Shown: positions 41,171 to 48,844 of the stretch, piece after piece
How the letters are laid out: every line of letters starts with the position of its first letter
Position numbering within the stretch: the first letter of the stretch is position 1
DNA from: an uncultured Oscillospiraceae bacterium
Lineage (GTDB): Bacteria; Bacillota_A; Clostridia; Oscillospirales; Oscillospiraceae
DNA length: 53,393 bases
Reading direction: 5' to 3'
Assembly: GCA_910584605.1 (NCBI GenBank)
Contig: CAJUAW010000005.1
Coordinates: 1-53,393 of the forward strand
The notes under the pieces: generated by a model
What the model was told of the DNA's origin: nothing
The model's database searches: none
Seen by the model: the letters and a program-made list of their open reading frames with translations, nothing else
Made by a program: the position numbers and the translations under genes

Positions 41171-42550
41171 CTACTTTCCCACGCAGAACCGCTGGAAAAT
41201 CCGGTCGGTGACATCCTCCCGGACCGACTGCCCGGTGACCTCCCCCAGGGCGGCCAGGGCCTCCTCCACGTCGGTGAGGAGGGCGTCGGGGGTCATGCCA
41301 GCCTGGAGGGCCTCCCTGGCCCGGCGGACAGCCTCCCTGGCCCGGGAGGCCACCTCCTCCTGCCGGGCGTTGGTGAGTATTTCGCCGTAGCCCCCCCAGA
41401 GGTCCTGAGGAAAGGCGCAGGAGATCTCATTGCACAGCTCGTCCAGATACCTGGTTCTGGCGCTCACCGTCACCGCCGGGCAACGGATCTCTTCATAGCG
41501 TTTCATGGGACAGGGCTGGCCAGGCAGGTCCCCCTTGGTCCACACCAGAATGGTGGGGGCAAGGGCCATCGCCTCCTGGAGCAGAGAAAAATCCTCGTCC
41601 TCCGCGGGCCGGGAGGAGTCGATGAGCACCAGGATCAGCTCCGCCTCCTCCATGGCCCGGCGGGAACGCTCCACCCCCAGCTTCTCTACCGGGTCGGTCG
41701 TGTCCCGCAGGCCGGCGGTGTCGATGAGCCGCAGGGGCACCCCGCCCAGCTCGCACCGCTCCTCCACCGTGTCCCGGGTGGTGCCGGGGATGTCGGTGAC
41801 GATGGCCCGGTCGTAGCCCACCATTGCGTTGAGCAGAGAGGACTTCCCCGCGTTGGGCCGGCCCACAATGGCGCAGGCCGCCCCGTCCTTCAGCAGCTTG
41901 GCCCGTCCGCAGGAGGCCAGCAGAGCGTTCAGCTCCCCCTCCTGGACGGACAGGGCCTCATCCAGCTGCTCCAGACGGAAGGGGTCAATGTCCTCGTCGG
42001 GGTAGTCCAGCACCGCGTGGAAGTGGGCCATCACGTCCACCAAGGCGGAGTAGATGTCTCCGATCCTCCTGGACAGCGCCCCGGCCAGCTGGCCCGCCGC
42101 ATGGCGCGCTCCCTCCCGGCTCTGGGCCTCCAGCAGGTCCCCCACCGCCTCCGCCTGGGCCAGGTCCAGCCGGCCGTTGAGAAAGGCCCGGCGGGTGAAC
42201 TCCCCGGCCCCGGCCTGCCGCGCCCCGGCGGCAAAGAGGGCCTCCAAACCCAGCGTCAGCACCATGGGGGAGCCGTGGCAGTGAAATTCCGCCGTATCCT
42301 CCCCGGTGTAGCTGGAGGGCCCCAGGCTGTAGGTACACAGCACCCGGTCGATGGGCTGTCCGCCGCTGTCCAGCAGATCGCCGTAGACCAGCTCACGGGG
42401 CTTGTGGTCCCGCAGGCCGCTGTGCCCCAAGGGCTTGAAGCAGGTTTCCGCAATGGAGACCGCCGACTGCCCGGACAGGCGGAGAATCCCGATGGCCCCC
42501 GCTCCCGGCGGAGTGGACATGGCGGCGATGGTGTCGGTCTGAGTGGTCAT
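41171..42550 (-). CDS. mnmE: tRNA modification GTPase MnmE
   Basis: 459 residues from ATG 42550 (AAAGGAGCCTCCC upstream). Formyl-THF-binding N-terminal domain (DTIAAMSTPPGAGAIGILRLSG), helical domain with inserted G domain (GRPNAGKSSLLNAM, IPGTTRDT, DTAGLRDT, TKGD) and C-terminal CVGK. With MnmG it makes the 5-carboxymethylaminomethyl group on wobble uridines. mnmG, rsmG, jag and yidC, its usual neighbours, are absent. The DnaA-box array lies directly upstream. Confidence 0.97.
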   Translation of the reverse strand: MTTQTDTIAAMSTPPGAGAIGILRLSGQSAVSIAETCFKPLGHSGLRDHKPRELVYGDLLDSGGQPIDRVLCTYSLGPSSYTGEDTAEFHCHGSPMVLTLGLEALFAAGARQAGAGEFTRRAFLNGRLDLAQAEAVGDLLEAQSREGARHAAGQLAGALSRRIGDIYSALVDVMAHFHAVLDYPDEDIDPFRLEQLDEALSVQEGELNALLASCGRAKLLKDGAACAIVGRPNAGKSSLLNAMVGYDRAIVTDIPGTTRDTVEERCELGGVPLRLIDTAGLRDTTDPVEKLGVERSRRAMEEAELILVLIDSSRPAEDEDFSLLQEAMALAPTILVWTKGDLPGQPCPMKRYEEIRCPAVTVSARTRYLDELCNEISCAFPQDLWGGYGEILTNARQEEVASRAREAVRRAREALQAGMTPDALLTDVEEALAALGEVTGQSVREDVTDRIFQRFCVGK

Positions 42551-42619
42551 GGGAGGCTCCTTTCCGCATTGGACAGAGGCTGCACGGGTTCCTGCAAAGA
42601 GCCCCGGGCCGGAAAAGTT

Positions 42620-42781
42620 TGTGGATAATTTCGTCTTGACAGACATTATGGAAACCAAAAGGGAGGGGCTGAGGTCCCACAGAGCCGTTTAACAGATGTG
42701 GAAAACCCTGTGGATCATGTGGAAAACTCCTGCCGCAGCTGGAAAAGCGGCTGTGGAAAACTATGTGGACAAAGTGGATAA
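42620..42781. other. DnaA-box array, candidate replication origin or DnaA-binding locus
   Basis: One perfect DnaA box TGTGGATAA (42620-42628), then seven same-orientation 9-mers: TGTGGAAAA 42697, TGTGGATCA 42709, TGTGGAAAA 42718, GCTGGAAAA 42738 (weak), TGTGGAAAA 42752, TGTGGACAA 42764, AGTGGATAA 42773. They form two triads with the same 12- and 9-bp steps, 55 bp apart. It lies in the 267-bp gap upstream of mnmE, a gene near the origin in many Firmicutes. dnaA and dnaN are not in the window, and gene orientation does not switch here. Confidence 0.6.
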
Positions 42782-42817
42782 CAACCTGCCAGCAAGCGTC
42801 AAACGGAATGTTATGTC

Positions 42818-43579
42818 TTACAGCCAGATGGCCCAGCCGTCATATTGGAAGGTGCCCGCGCCATGGCGGAGATTCCCTTCCTGCTTCAGCTGGCGGAGGG
42901 CGTCCCGCATCTGGCAGGGCAGCTCCGGGGAGACCTTCAGCGTGTGGTGGGCGGGCAGGACCCGCCGGGCGGGGAGGGCGGCGATCAGTTCCAGAGAGGC
43001 CAGATAGGCTTCCGGGTCGGTGGAGGGGTAGTAGGCGAAGAGGGTGTCCAGATAAACCAAATCGCCAGTGTACAAATCCCCCCGTGCCTCCTCCCAAAAG
43101 CACAGGTGCCCCGGGGAGTGGCCCGGGGTATGGAGCGCCTGGACCACCCGGCCGCCCAGGTCCAGCCTCTCACCGCCCTTTAAAACGCGGGCGGGCCTAC
43201 CCTTGAATATCGTGTATGTACTTACATCAAAGTCCTCCGGCGGGTCGCAGCGGTCCATCACCATCTCTCGGACGGTCTCGGCGGACAGGGGAAATTCCCC
43301 GTTCAGCCAGGGCAGCTCCGCCTCATGGGCATAGAAGTCCGGAAAGTATTTGTGCCCGCCGATGTGGTCCCAGTGGACGTGGGTGGCGATGGCGGTGATT
43401 GGCTTGTCCGTCAGCCGGCGGACCTCCTCATCAATATTACAGATGCCCAGGCCGGTGTCGATGAGCAGGGCGCGGTCCTCGCCGATGAGGAGATAACAGT
43501 GGGTCTCCTCCCAGTGGCGGTACTCGCTGATGACCCAGGTGTCGGGGGCAAGCTGTTCGGTGGTAAACCAGGGGCGCAT
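42818..43579 (-). CDS. Metallo-beta-lactamase-fold hydrolase
   Basis: 253 residues from ATG 43579 (AAGGAGGAATAATTGG upstream). Metal-binding motif THVHWDHIGGH (HxHxDH), HTPGHSPGHLCFW, GDLVYLDTLF, and LPAHH. Glyoxalase-II/lactonase-like enzymes of this superfamily hydrolyse thioesters, lactones or phosphodiesters. The substrate is unknown. Last gene of a four-gene operon (FAD protein, membrane protein, unknown, hydrolase); it starts 4 bp after the previous stop. No terminator is evident before the DnaA-box array. Confidence 0.87.
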   Translation of the reverse strand: MRPWFTTEQLAPDTWVISEYRHWEETHCYLLIGEDRALLIDTGLGICNIDEEVRRLTDKPITAIATHVHWDHIGGHKYFPDFYAHEAELPWLNGEFPLSAETVREMVMDRCDPPEDFDVSTYTIFKGRPARVLKGGERLDLGGRVVQALHTPGHSPGHLCFWEEARGDLYTGDLVYLDTLFAYYPSTDPEAYLASLELIAALPARRVLPAHHTLKVSPELPCQMRDALRQLKQEGNLRHGAGTFQYDGWAIWL

Positions 43580-43583
43580 CCAA

Positions 43584-44063
43584 TTATTCCTCCTTGCTAT
43601 TATGATTGACCGACAGGAAATAAGCGCCCGCGCAGTAGATATCCTCAAAATCCGTCTGGAATACAGCTCCAAAGGGCGCCGCGGCCTCCTGATAGGGGGT
43701 GAGCTGCTTCTCCAGGGTCCCGTCCAGCTCGTCTATGTCAAGGACAATGGGGGGCAAGCCGCTCAGCGCTTCCAGCAGCGCCTCCGGGACTTGGCCCCTG
43801 AGGTAGTCCAGCACCTTCTGAGTGACATCCCCCTCGTAGCAGCCCAGCAGAAGCCGCTCTCCCCGCCAGGCCGACAGGTACAGCTCCAGCGGCTCCGCCT
43901 CCAGCCCGCCCTCCTGGCGGATGAAGTCCAGCCACTCCGCCGGACTCTGAACAAAGAGCATCTCCTGGAGCACCGGAGCGTACCGGTCGTAGACGGCCTG
44001 ATACGCCTCCTTGGAAAGCAGCTCCTGTATGGTTTTCACATCCTGATCGATACGTTCGCTCAT
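43584..44063 (-). CDS. Protein of unknown function
   Basis: 159 residues, acidic, no signal peptide or membrane segment. Patterns seen: ERIDQDVKTIQELLSKEAYQ, EWLDFIRQEGGLEAEPLELYL, GCYEGDVTQKVLDYLRGQVPE and a C-terminal half with PFGAVFQTDFEDIYCAGAYF. No family recognised. Start overlaps the stop of the membrane protein gene (ATGA), and its stop is 4 bp from the hydrolase start, so all are co-translated. It may be a cytoplasmic partner of the membrane protein. Confidence 0.75.
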   Translation of the reverse strand: MSERIDQDVKTIQELLSKEAYQAVYDRYAPVLQEMLFVQSPAEWLDFIRQEGGLEAEPLELYLSAWRGERLLLGCYEGDVTQKVLDYLRGQVPEALLEALSGLPPIVLDIDELDGTLEKQLTPYQEAAAPFGAVFQTDFEDIYCAGAYFLSVNHNSKEE

Positions 44064-45028
44064 AACCGCGTGTCTCCTTTATCCGCGTCTCGTCCCCTCC
44101 CGGGACGGATTTTTCGGTTTCGCACCACAAGCCAGACCGCCCCCTCCGCCGCCAGGACGGCCAGAGAGCCGCCAGCCAACACCCAGCAGGACAGCTTTTG
44201 GCCGTCCACATAGTCCTGGACGGTTTTTGCGCCGTCTATGGTGATGTAGCCCTCCCCGTCCACCAGGGAGAGGACCCGGCGCTCCACCTGTTCGCCCTCT
44301 TGGACGGCCTGCCTGCCAATGTCCTGAGTGCCCTTGTCGTCCTGCCACTGCCAGAGGCCGCCGGCGGTCTCGTAGGTGACCCGGAAAATTGGGGCCGAGT
44401 AGCTGGATAGGTGGCCATGCCTTCTCAAGGCGGAGTGCGAGTAACGGGTGCGCTGTTCCCAGATCAGCTCATAGTCCACGGCGGTGAAGGTGTAAACCCC
44501 CTGGTCCTCATAGGCCTCCGGCGGCTTGATGGCCAGCCAGGTTTTGGCGCTCAGGGCGATCAGCATGATCGGTGTGACCACCGCCATGCAGAGAAGGCCC
44601 TGCAGCATACGTTTTCCGAATCGGTTTGCACGGCCCCGGGCCTCCGGGCTGCGGATCAGGTTTGCTGTCCACAGCCCCAGCCAGACCACCAGCCATACCG
44701 GGACCTGCACCGCGCCCAACAGGAGAAACACGGAAAAGGTAACGCCCCAGTCCTGGAGCAGATCCGGCTGCCAAAGCAGCAGGAACATCCAGCACAGGGC
44801 ATACCCCATCAGGACCATCCACAGACACAGGGTCACCCGCCGCAGGCCCAGCTTTTTCTGAAAGATTCCGCCTGCAATGAGGAAATAGAGGGCAATCAGC
44901 AGCGGATAGCTCAGTATCCAGACCGGGCCGTCCGGCATAGCGGCCGAGGAGACCTGCCAGAGCAGGAGAAAGACGGCGGGGCAGAGCAGGACGGATACCA
45001 GCACTGCCGCCCCGCGGTTGAGTCTCAC
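44060..45028 (-). CDS. Polytopic membrane protein of unknown function
   Basis: 322 residues from a GTG at 45028 that overlaps the FAD gene stop (GTGA), with AGGAGG 8 bp upstream inside that gene. Four N-terminal helices (about 8-30, 38-55, 65-90, 100-122), a fifth near 145-165, an extracytoplasmic segment (about 165-275) and a C-terminal helix (CWVLAGGSLAVLAAEGAVWLVV) followed by a basic tail. The family is not recognised. Operon partners are the FAD protein, a small unknown protein and the hydrolase. Confidence 0.75.
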   Translation of the reverse strand: MRLNRGAAVLVSVLLCPAVFLLLWQVSSAAMPDGPVWILSYPLLIALYFLIAGGIFQKKLGLRRVTLCLWMVLMGYALCWMFLLLWQPDLLQDWGVTFSVFLLLGAVQVPVWLVVWLGLWTANLIRSPEARGRANRFGKRMLQGLLCMAVVTPIMLIALSAKTWLAIKPPEAYEDQGVYTFTAVDYELIWEQRTRYSHSALRRHGHLSSYSAPIFRVTYETAGGLWQWQDDKGTQDIGRQAVQEGEQVERRVLSLVDGEGYITIDGAKTVQDYVDGQKLSCWVLAGGSLAVLAAEGAVWLVVRNRKIRPGRGRDADKGDTRL

Positions 45029-46419
45029 TGCTCCAGCCTCCTGCACACGGCCCGGGCTGCCTGAATCCCCGAGGCCCCCGCCTGAGCCAGTCCCCGGGTG
45101 ACCCCCGCGCCGTCCCCGGCGGCAAAGAAGTTGGGCAGGGCGGTCTCCAGCTCCTCGGTGAGCTGGAGGCGGGCGGAGTAGAACTTGACCTCCGCGCCGT
45201 AGAGCAGGGTGTCGTAGTTGGCGGTGCCGGGGGCGATCTTGTCCAGCTGGTAGATCATCTCAATGAGGTCGTCCAGCTGCCGCTTGGGCAGGGTGAGGGA
45301 CAGATCGCCGGGCACCGCGGCGGTGAGGGTGGGCCGGACGGTGGACTTGCCCATGCGGTGCTCGTTGGTGCGCCGGCCGCCCACCAGGTCGCCGAAGCGC
45401 TGAACCAGCACCCCCCCGGCCAGCATGTTGGACAGGGAGGCTACGTGCTTACCGTAGCGGTAGGGCTCATTGAAGGGCTTGGTGAACCGGTTGGACACCA
45501 GCAGGGCGAAGTTGGTGTTCTCGCTTCTCAGGGCGGGGTCGGCGTAGGAGTGGCCGTTGACGGTATTGATCCCCTCCACATTCTCCGCCACCACGTGGCC
45601 GTAGGGGTTCATGCAGAAGGTGCGCACACTGTCGCCGTACCGTTTGGTGCGGTAGACCAGCTTGGATTCGTAGACCACGTTGGTGATGTGCTCGAAAATG
45701 ACGGCGGGCAGCTCCACCCGGACGCCGATGTCCACCTGGTTGTTCAGCAGCTCCAGCCCCAGCTCCTTGCACTGGTTGGAGAACCACTCCGCGCCGGACC
45801 GGCCTGGCGCGGCGATCAGATAGTTGCACTGCACCTCGCCCCCCTTGGCCAGGAGCAGCCGGTAGCCGCCCTCCGCCTGCTGGATGGAGGCCACCTCGGT
45901 GTTGAAGGCGAACTCCAGCTTGTCCATCAGGCCCTCGTAGATGTTGGTGAGGATGCGCAGGTTGTTTTCGGTGCCCAGATGCTTGCACCGGGCCTGGAGC
46001 AGATGCAGGTCATAGGCCAGGGCCTGCCGGGCCAGCTGGCGGGCCTTTTCGCTCTCGGTGGAAAAGACCTCGGTGGTGGCCCCATGGGCCACGTTGATGG
46101 AGTCCACATAGTCGATGAGCTCCATCACATGGGCGGGCTCCATAAAGTCGGTGAGCCAGCCGCCGAACTGGGTGGTGAAATTGAACTTTCCGTCCGAAAA
46201 GGCGCCGGCGCCGCCGAAGCCGCACATGGTGTGGCATACGGGGCAGCGGATGCACTCCTTGACCCTGCCCGCCACGATGGGGCAGCTGCGGTGGTAGATG
46301 TCCGATCCCTGGTCCAGGGCCAGGATCTTCAGCTGGGGGTGCAGGTGGACCAGCTCATAGGCGGCAAAAATGCCGGCCTCGCCGCAGCCCAGGATAACAA
46401 CGTCGTATTTGGCGTTCAT
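45025..46419 (-). CDS. FAD-dependent oxidoreductase (COG2509-like)
   Basis: 464 residues from ATG 46419 (GAGGAGCGCCACC upstream). Rossmann FAD-binding motif DVVILGCGEAGIFAAYEL, Cys-rich stretch CIRCPVCHTMCGFGGAGAFSDGKFN, APGRSGAEW, and C-terminal FAADGAG-like FFAAGDGAGVTRGLAQAGASG. This family of putative FAD-utilising dehydrogenases is widespread in anaerobes and of unknown substrate. First gene of the four-gene operon. Confidence 0.85.
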   Translation of the reverse strand: MNAKYDVVILGCGEAGIFAAYELVHLHPQLKILALDQGSDIYHRSCPIVAGRVKECIRCPVCHTMCGFGGAGAFSDGKFNFTTQFGGWLTDFMEPAHVMELIDYVDSINVAHGATTEVFSTESEKARQLARQALAYDLHLLQARCKHLGTENNLRILTNIYEGLMDKLEFAFNTEVASIQQAEGGYRLLLAKGGEVQCNYLIAAPGRSGAEWFSNQCKELGLELLNNQVDIGVRVELPAVIFEHITNVVYESKLVYRTKRYGDSVRTFCMNPYGHVVAENVEGINTVNGHSYADPALRSENTNFALLVSNRFTKPFNEPYRYGKHVASLSNMLAGGVLVQRFGDLVGGRRTNEHRMGKSTVRPTLTAAVPGDLSLTLPKRQLDDLIEMIYQLDKIAPGTANYDTLLYGAEVKFYSARLQLTEELETALPNFFAAGDGAGVTRGLAQAGASGIQAARAVCRRLEQ

Positions 46420-46493
46420 GGTGGCGCTCCTCTCTCCATTCCATAGGTTGGATTTGATCTTTGAAAGCAAAAGGGACCGTTTTCCCGCCTGTC

Positions 46494-46522
46494 AGTATAG
46501 CACAGGCGCAGGCAAAAGGCAA
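46494..46522 (-). promoter_or_regulatory. Promoter of the FAD-protein operon
   Basis: Minus strand TTGCCT (46522-46517), 17-bp spacer, TATACT (46499-46494) with an extended -10 TGC. Confidence 0.6.
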
Positions 46523-46547
46523 CGGCCCGCCAAGCCTGGCAGGCCGT
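46522..46547 (-). terminator. Terminator-like hairpin downstream of the zinc-ribbon gene
   Basis: Minus strand 11-bp stem ACGGCCTGCCA/TGGCGGGCCGT (one G-T pair), 4-base loop, then TGCCTTTTG. It overlaps the start of the next promoter. Confidence 0.5.
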
Positions 46548-46741
46548 TTATGAGATGCGTTCGGATCTGGTTTTCGCCAGATGCAGGCTGCCGGTAGCCG
46601 CAAACACGCAGACGCTCAAGCGTGCAAACCAGAAACATGAGGCGTACAGGTAAATCGCCGGAAAGGACGGCGGACTCAGCTCCTACAGGATATCAGAGCG
46701 CAGGCCAAAAACCTCGGCCTTGCTTCCTCTTGTGCGTACGT
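46548..46741. other. Unassigned stretch between the zinc-ribbon and FAD genes
   Basis: About 190 bases with no convincing ORF or tRNA. Small inverted repeats are visible (CGCCAGATGC region; GCTCAAGCG), but no clear RNA family. It is part of the 322-bp gene-free gap 46420-46741. Confidence 0.4.
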
Positions 46742-47137
46742 TCAGCTTTTTTCCTGGAAGCTGGCGCCGCAGCTGCGGCAGGTGACGGTGATGCGGCCCC
46801 GTCCCCGGGGGACCCGGAGCTGCTGGCCGCAGCTGGGGCATTTGAAGTAGACGTGCTCCTTGTCCCGATGGATGGTGCGGCGCAGCCGCAGCCACTGGAG
46901 GACTGGGTTGGCGGCCCGCATAAACAGGGCGTTCTCCGCACGGCGCCGTTCCATGTTGCGGGAGAGGAGCCGGAACAGCGTGGCAAACAGGAGGACAAAG
47001 CTGATGATATACAGCAGCTCCACCCTGGTGAACATAAACACCAGATAGAGCAGCAGATAAAGGCCCATCAGAAACAGGTTGAGGGGGTCGTTTCCATAGC
47101 GGCCGTACATAAATCTCTGGATCGCATTGCGGATCAT
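46742..47137 (-). CDS. Small membrane protein with C-terminal zinc ribbon
   Basis: 131 residues from ATG 47137 (AAGGAGG upstream). Two membrane helices (about 20-37 and 42-58), a basic linker (RNMERRRAENALFMR), then a zinc ribbon CPSCGQQLRVPRGRGRITVTC-type with CPSC and CRSC pairs near the end. Membrane-anchored zinc ribbons of this type are common and of unknown role. The promoter is spanned by an 11-bp inverted repeat. Divergent from the dCMP deaminase gene. Confidence 0.75.
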   Translation of the reverse strand: MIRNAIQRFMYGRYGNDPLNLFLMGLYLLLYLVFMFTRVELLYIISFVLLFATLFRLLSRNMERRRAENALFMRAANPVLQWLRLRRTIHRDKEHVYFKCPSCGQQLRVPRGRGRITVTCRSCGASFQEKS

Positions 47138-47164
47138 AGAGCGCCTCCTTGGGTGAATAGGGAC

Positions 47165-47185
47165 GGCAGGCGAATACCGCCTGCC
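47165..47185 (-). other. Leader hairpin of the zinc-ribbon gene
   Basis: GGCAGGCG/CGCCTGCC with a 5-base loop in the leader. No T-tract. Confidence 0.4.
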
Positions 47186-47198
47186 AATATACCTTATT

Positions 47199-47227
47199 AT
47201 GATAACGCCTTGGAAAGGCTCCGTCAA
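47199..47227 (-). promoter_or_regulatory. Promoter of the zinc-ribbon gene
   Basis: Minus strand TTGACG (47227-47222), 17-bp spacer, TATCAT (47204-47199). Confidence 0.65.
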
Positions 47228-47235
47228 GGCGTTAT
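47202..47235. promoter_or_regulatory. Operator dyad over the zinc-ribbon gene promoter
   Basis: Perfect 11-bp inverted repeat ATAACGCCTTG/CAAGGCGTTAT with a 12-bp spacer, covering the -35 and part of the -10. A bound dimer would block RNA polymerase. Confidence 0.6.
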
Positions 47236-47308
47236 TCGTAAACAATATGTAAATTCGCTGCAAGGCCCCCGGCTCTCCGCCCCAAAACGGTCTTTTTGGC
47301 GGGGAGGC

Positions 47309-47337
47309 TTGCGGGCGCGGGGAAAATAGGATATACT
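47309..47337 (+). promoter_or_regulatory. Promoter of the dCMP deaminase gene
   Basis: TTGCGG (47309-47314), 17-bp spacer, TATACT (47332-47337). Confidence 0.55.
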
Positions 47338-47372
47338 GTCTGTAGAATTCAAATGACAGGGAGGGCCTGCCC

Positions 47373-47855
47373 ATGAAACGCATCGACAAGGAAAACTACT
47401 ACCTGGACATTGCCGCGACGGTACTGGAACGCTCCACCTGTATGCGCCGGTGCTATGGGGCCATCATCGTCCAGCACGACGAGATCGTCTCCAGCGGCTA
47501 CAACGGCGCTCCCAGGGGGCGGAAAAACTGCATGGACCTGGGTTACTGCACCCGAGAGGCCATGAAGATCCCCTCCGGCGAGCGGTATGAGCTGTGCCGC
47601 TCGGTCCACGCCGAGGCCAACGCCATCATCTCCGCCGCCCGCAGTGAGGTGCTGGGCGCCACCCTTTACATGGTCTGCAAGGACCCCAAGACCGGGGAGC
47701 TCATCCCTGGCTCCACCTCCTGCTCCATGTGCCGCAGGCTCATCATCAACGCCGGCATCGAGCGGGTGGTGATCCGCAATACAGAAAAGGAGTATTCCGT
47801 CGTCCATGTGGAGGACTGGGTCCGGGAGGACGACTCCCTGCCCGCTCAGGTTTGA
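47373..47855 (+). CDS. comEB: Deoxycytidylate (dCMP) deaminase, ComEB type
   Basis: 160 residues. Zinc cytidine-deaminase motifs SVHAEANAII (His plus catalytic Glu) and CSMCRRLIINAG, with substrate region YNGAPRGRKNC. It deaminates dCMP to dUMP, a supply route for thymidylate synthesis. Followed after 21 bp by a 5'-nucleotidase gene, so the two probably act together on pyrimidine deoxynucleotides. RBS GGAGGG. Confidence 0.92.
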   Translation: MKRIDKENYYLDIAATVLERSTCMRRCYGAIIVQHDEIVSSGYNGAPRGRKNCMDLGYCTREAMKIPSGERYELCRSVHAEANAIISAARSEVLGATLYMVCKDPKTGELIPGSTSCSMCRRLIINAGIERVVIRNTEKEYSVVHVEDWVREDDSLPAQV

Positions 47856-47876
47856 TGGAGAGGGGGGAGAAGCTCT

Positions 47877-48794
47877 ATGCCCTATGATCTGACCCGCCCG
47901 CTGGTGATCGGGATCAGCTCCCGCGCCCTGTTCGATCTGGAAGCGGAGAACAGGCTGTATGAGGAGCAGGGCCTGGCCGCTTATGAGCGCTATCAGGTGA
48001 GCCACGAGACTGTGGTGCTGCAGAAGGGGGCCGCTTTTCCACTGGTGCGGGCCTTCCTGGAGCTGAACAGCCTGCAGGAGGAGCGGCTGGTAGAGGTTAT
48101 CGTGACCTCCCGGAACAGTCCCAACACCAGTCTGCGCATTTTTCACTCCATCCAGAGCTACGGGCTGGACATCACCAGGGCCGCCCTGACCGGCGGCGCG
48201 GAGATTGCCCCCTACCTGAAAGCCTTTCAGACGGACCTGTTTCTCTCCGCCAACCGGGAGGATGTGCAGCAGGCGGTGGACAGCGGCATCGCGGCGGGAG
48301 TGATCCTGCCCGGCGGTCCCCGCCAGGAGTCCAGCTCCGGGGTCCGGCAGATCCGCATCGCCTTCGACGGGGACGCGGTGCTGTTCGGAGCCGGATCGGA
48401 GCGGATCTTCCGGCAGAAGGGGCTGGAGGCCTTTGAGGAAAACGAGCGGGCGAAGGCGGACATCCCCCTTCAGAGGGGACCCTTCGCCCGGTTCCTGGAG
48501 ACTGTGGCCCATATCCAGTCCACCTTCGCGGAGCGGGACCCGGCGCCGGTCCGCACCGCGCTGGTGACCTCTCGGAGCGTCCCCGCCCATGAGCGGGCCA
48601 TCAAGACTCTGCGCAGCTGGGGAGTGCATGTGGACGAGGCTTATTTTTTGGGTGGCGTGAGCAAAAAAGAGGTGCTCTCCGCCTTTGGGGCCCAGATCTT
48701 CTTTGACGACCAGTACGTCCATGCGGACCCGGCGTCGGAGGTGGTCCCAGCAGCGGTGGTGCCCTATCGGGAGGGAGACGGCCCTCTGGTATAA
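47877..48794 (+). CDS. 5'-nucleotidase (cytosolic 5'-nucleotidase I family)
   Basis: 305 residues from ATG 47877 (AGGGGGGAGAAG upstream). Recognised from VIGISSRALFDLEAENRLYEE in short pieces (ISSRALFDLE), VVLQKGAAFPLVRAFLELN, VTSRNSPNTSLRIF, ALTGGAEIAPYL and FDDQYVHAD, the pattern of the cN-I family (PF06189 type). These HAD-like phosphatases dephosphorylate nucleoside monophosphates such as AMP, dCMP or dUMP. Cytoplasmic; codirectional with dCMP deaminase. Confidence 0.85.
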   Translation: MPYDLTRPLVIGISSRALFDLEAENRLYEEQGLAAYERYQVSHETVVLQKGAAFPLVRAFLELNSLQEERLVEVIVTSRNSPNTSLRIFHSIQSYGLDITRAALTGGAEIAPYLKAFQTDLFLSANREDVQQAVDSGIAAGVILPGGPRQESSSGVRQIRIAFDGDAVLFGAGSERIFRQKGLEAFEENERAKADIPLQRGPFARFLETVAHIQSTFAERDPAPVRTALVTSRSVPAHERAIKTLRSWGVHVDEAYFLGGVSKKEVLSAFGAQIFFDDQYVHADPASEVVPAAVVPYREGDGPLV

Positions 48795-48802
48795 GCAAAA
48801 AA

Positions 48803-48838
48803 CCGGGAACCGTCCGTTTGGACGGCTCCCGGCTTTTT
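48803..48838. terminator. Bidirectional terminator
   Basis: Stem CCGGGA+CCGTCC/GGACGG+TCCCGG with small internal bulge, CTTTTTG on one side and an A run on the other. It separates convergent nucleotidase and UPF0210 genes. Confidence 0.8.
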
Positions 48839-48844
48839 GTACAA

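Noticed and set aside
41038..41211. Small plus-strand ORF between pta and mnmE
   Set aside because: Peptide looks plausible but has no RBS and runs into the mnmE 3' end; not called as a gene, only noted in a finding.
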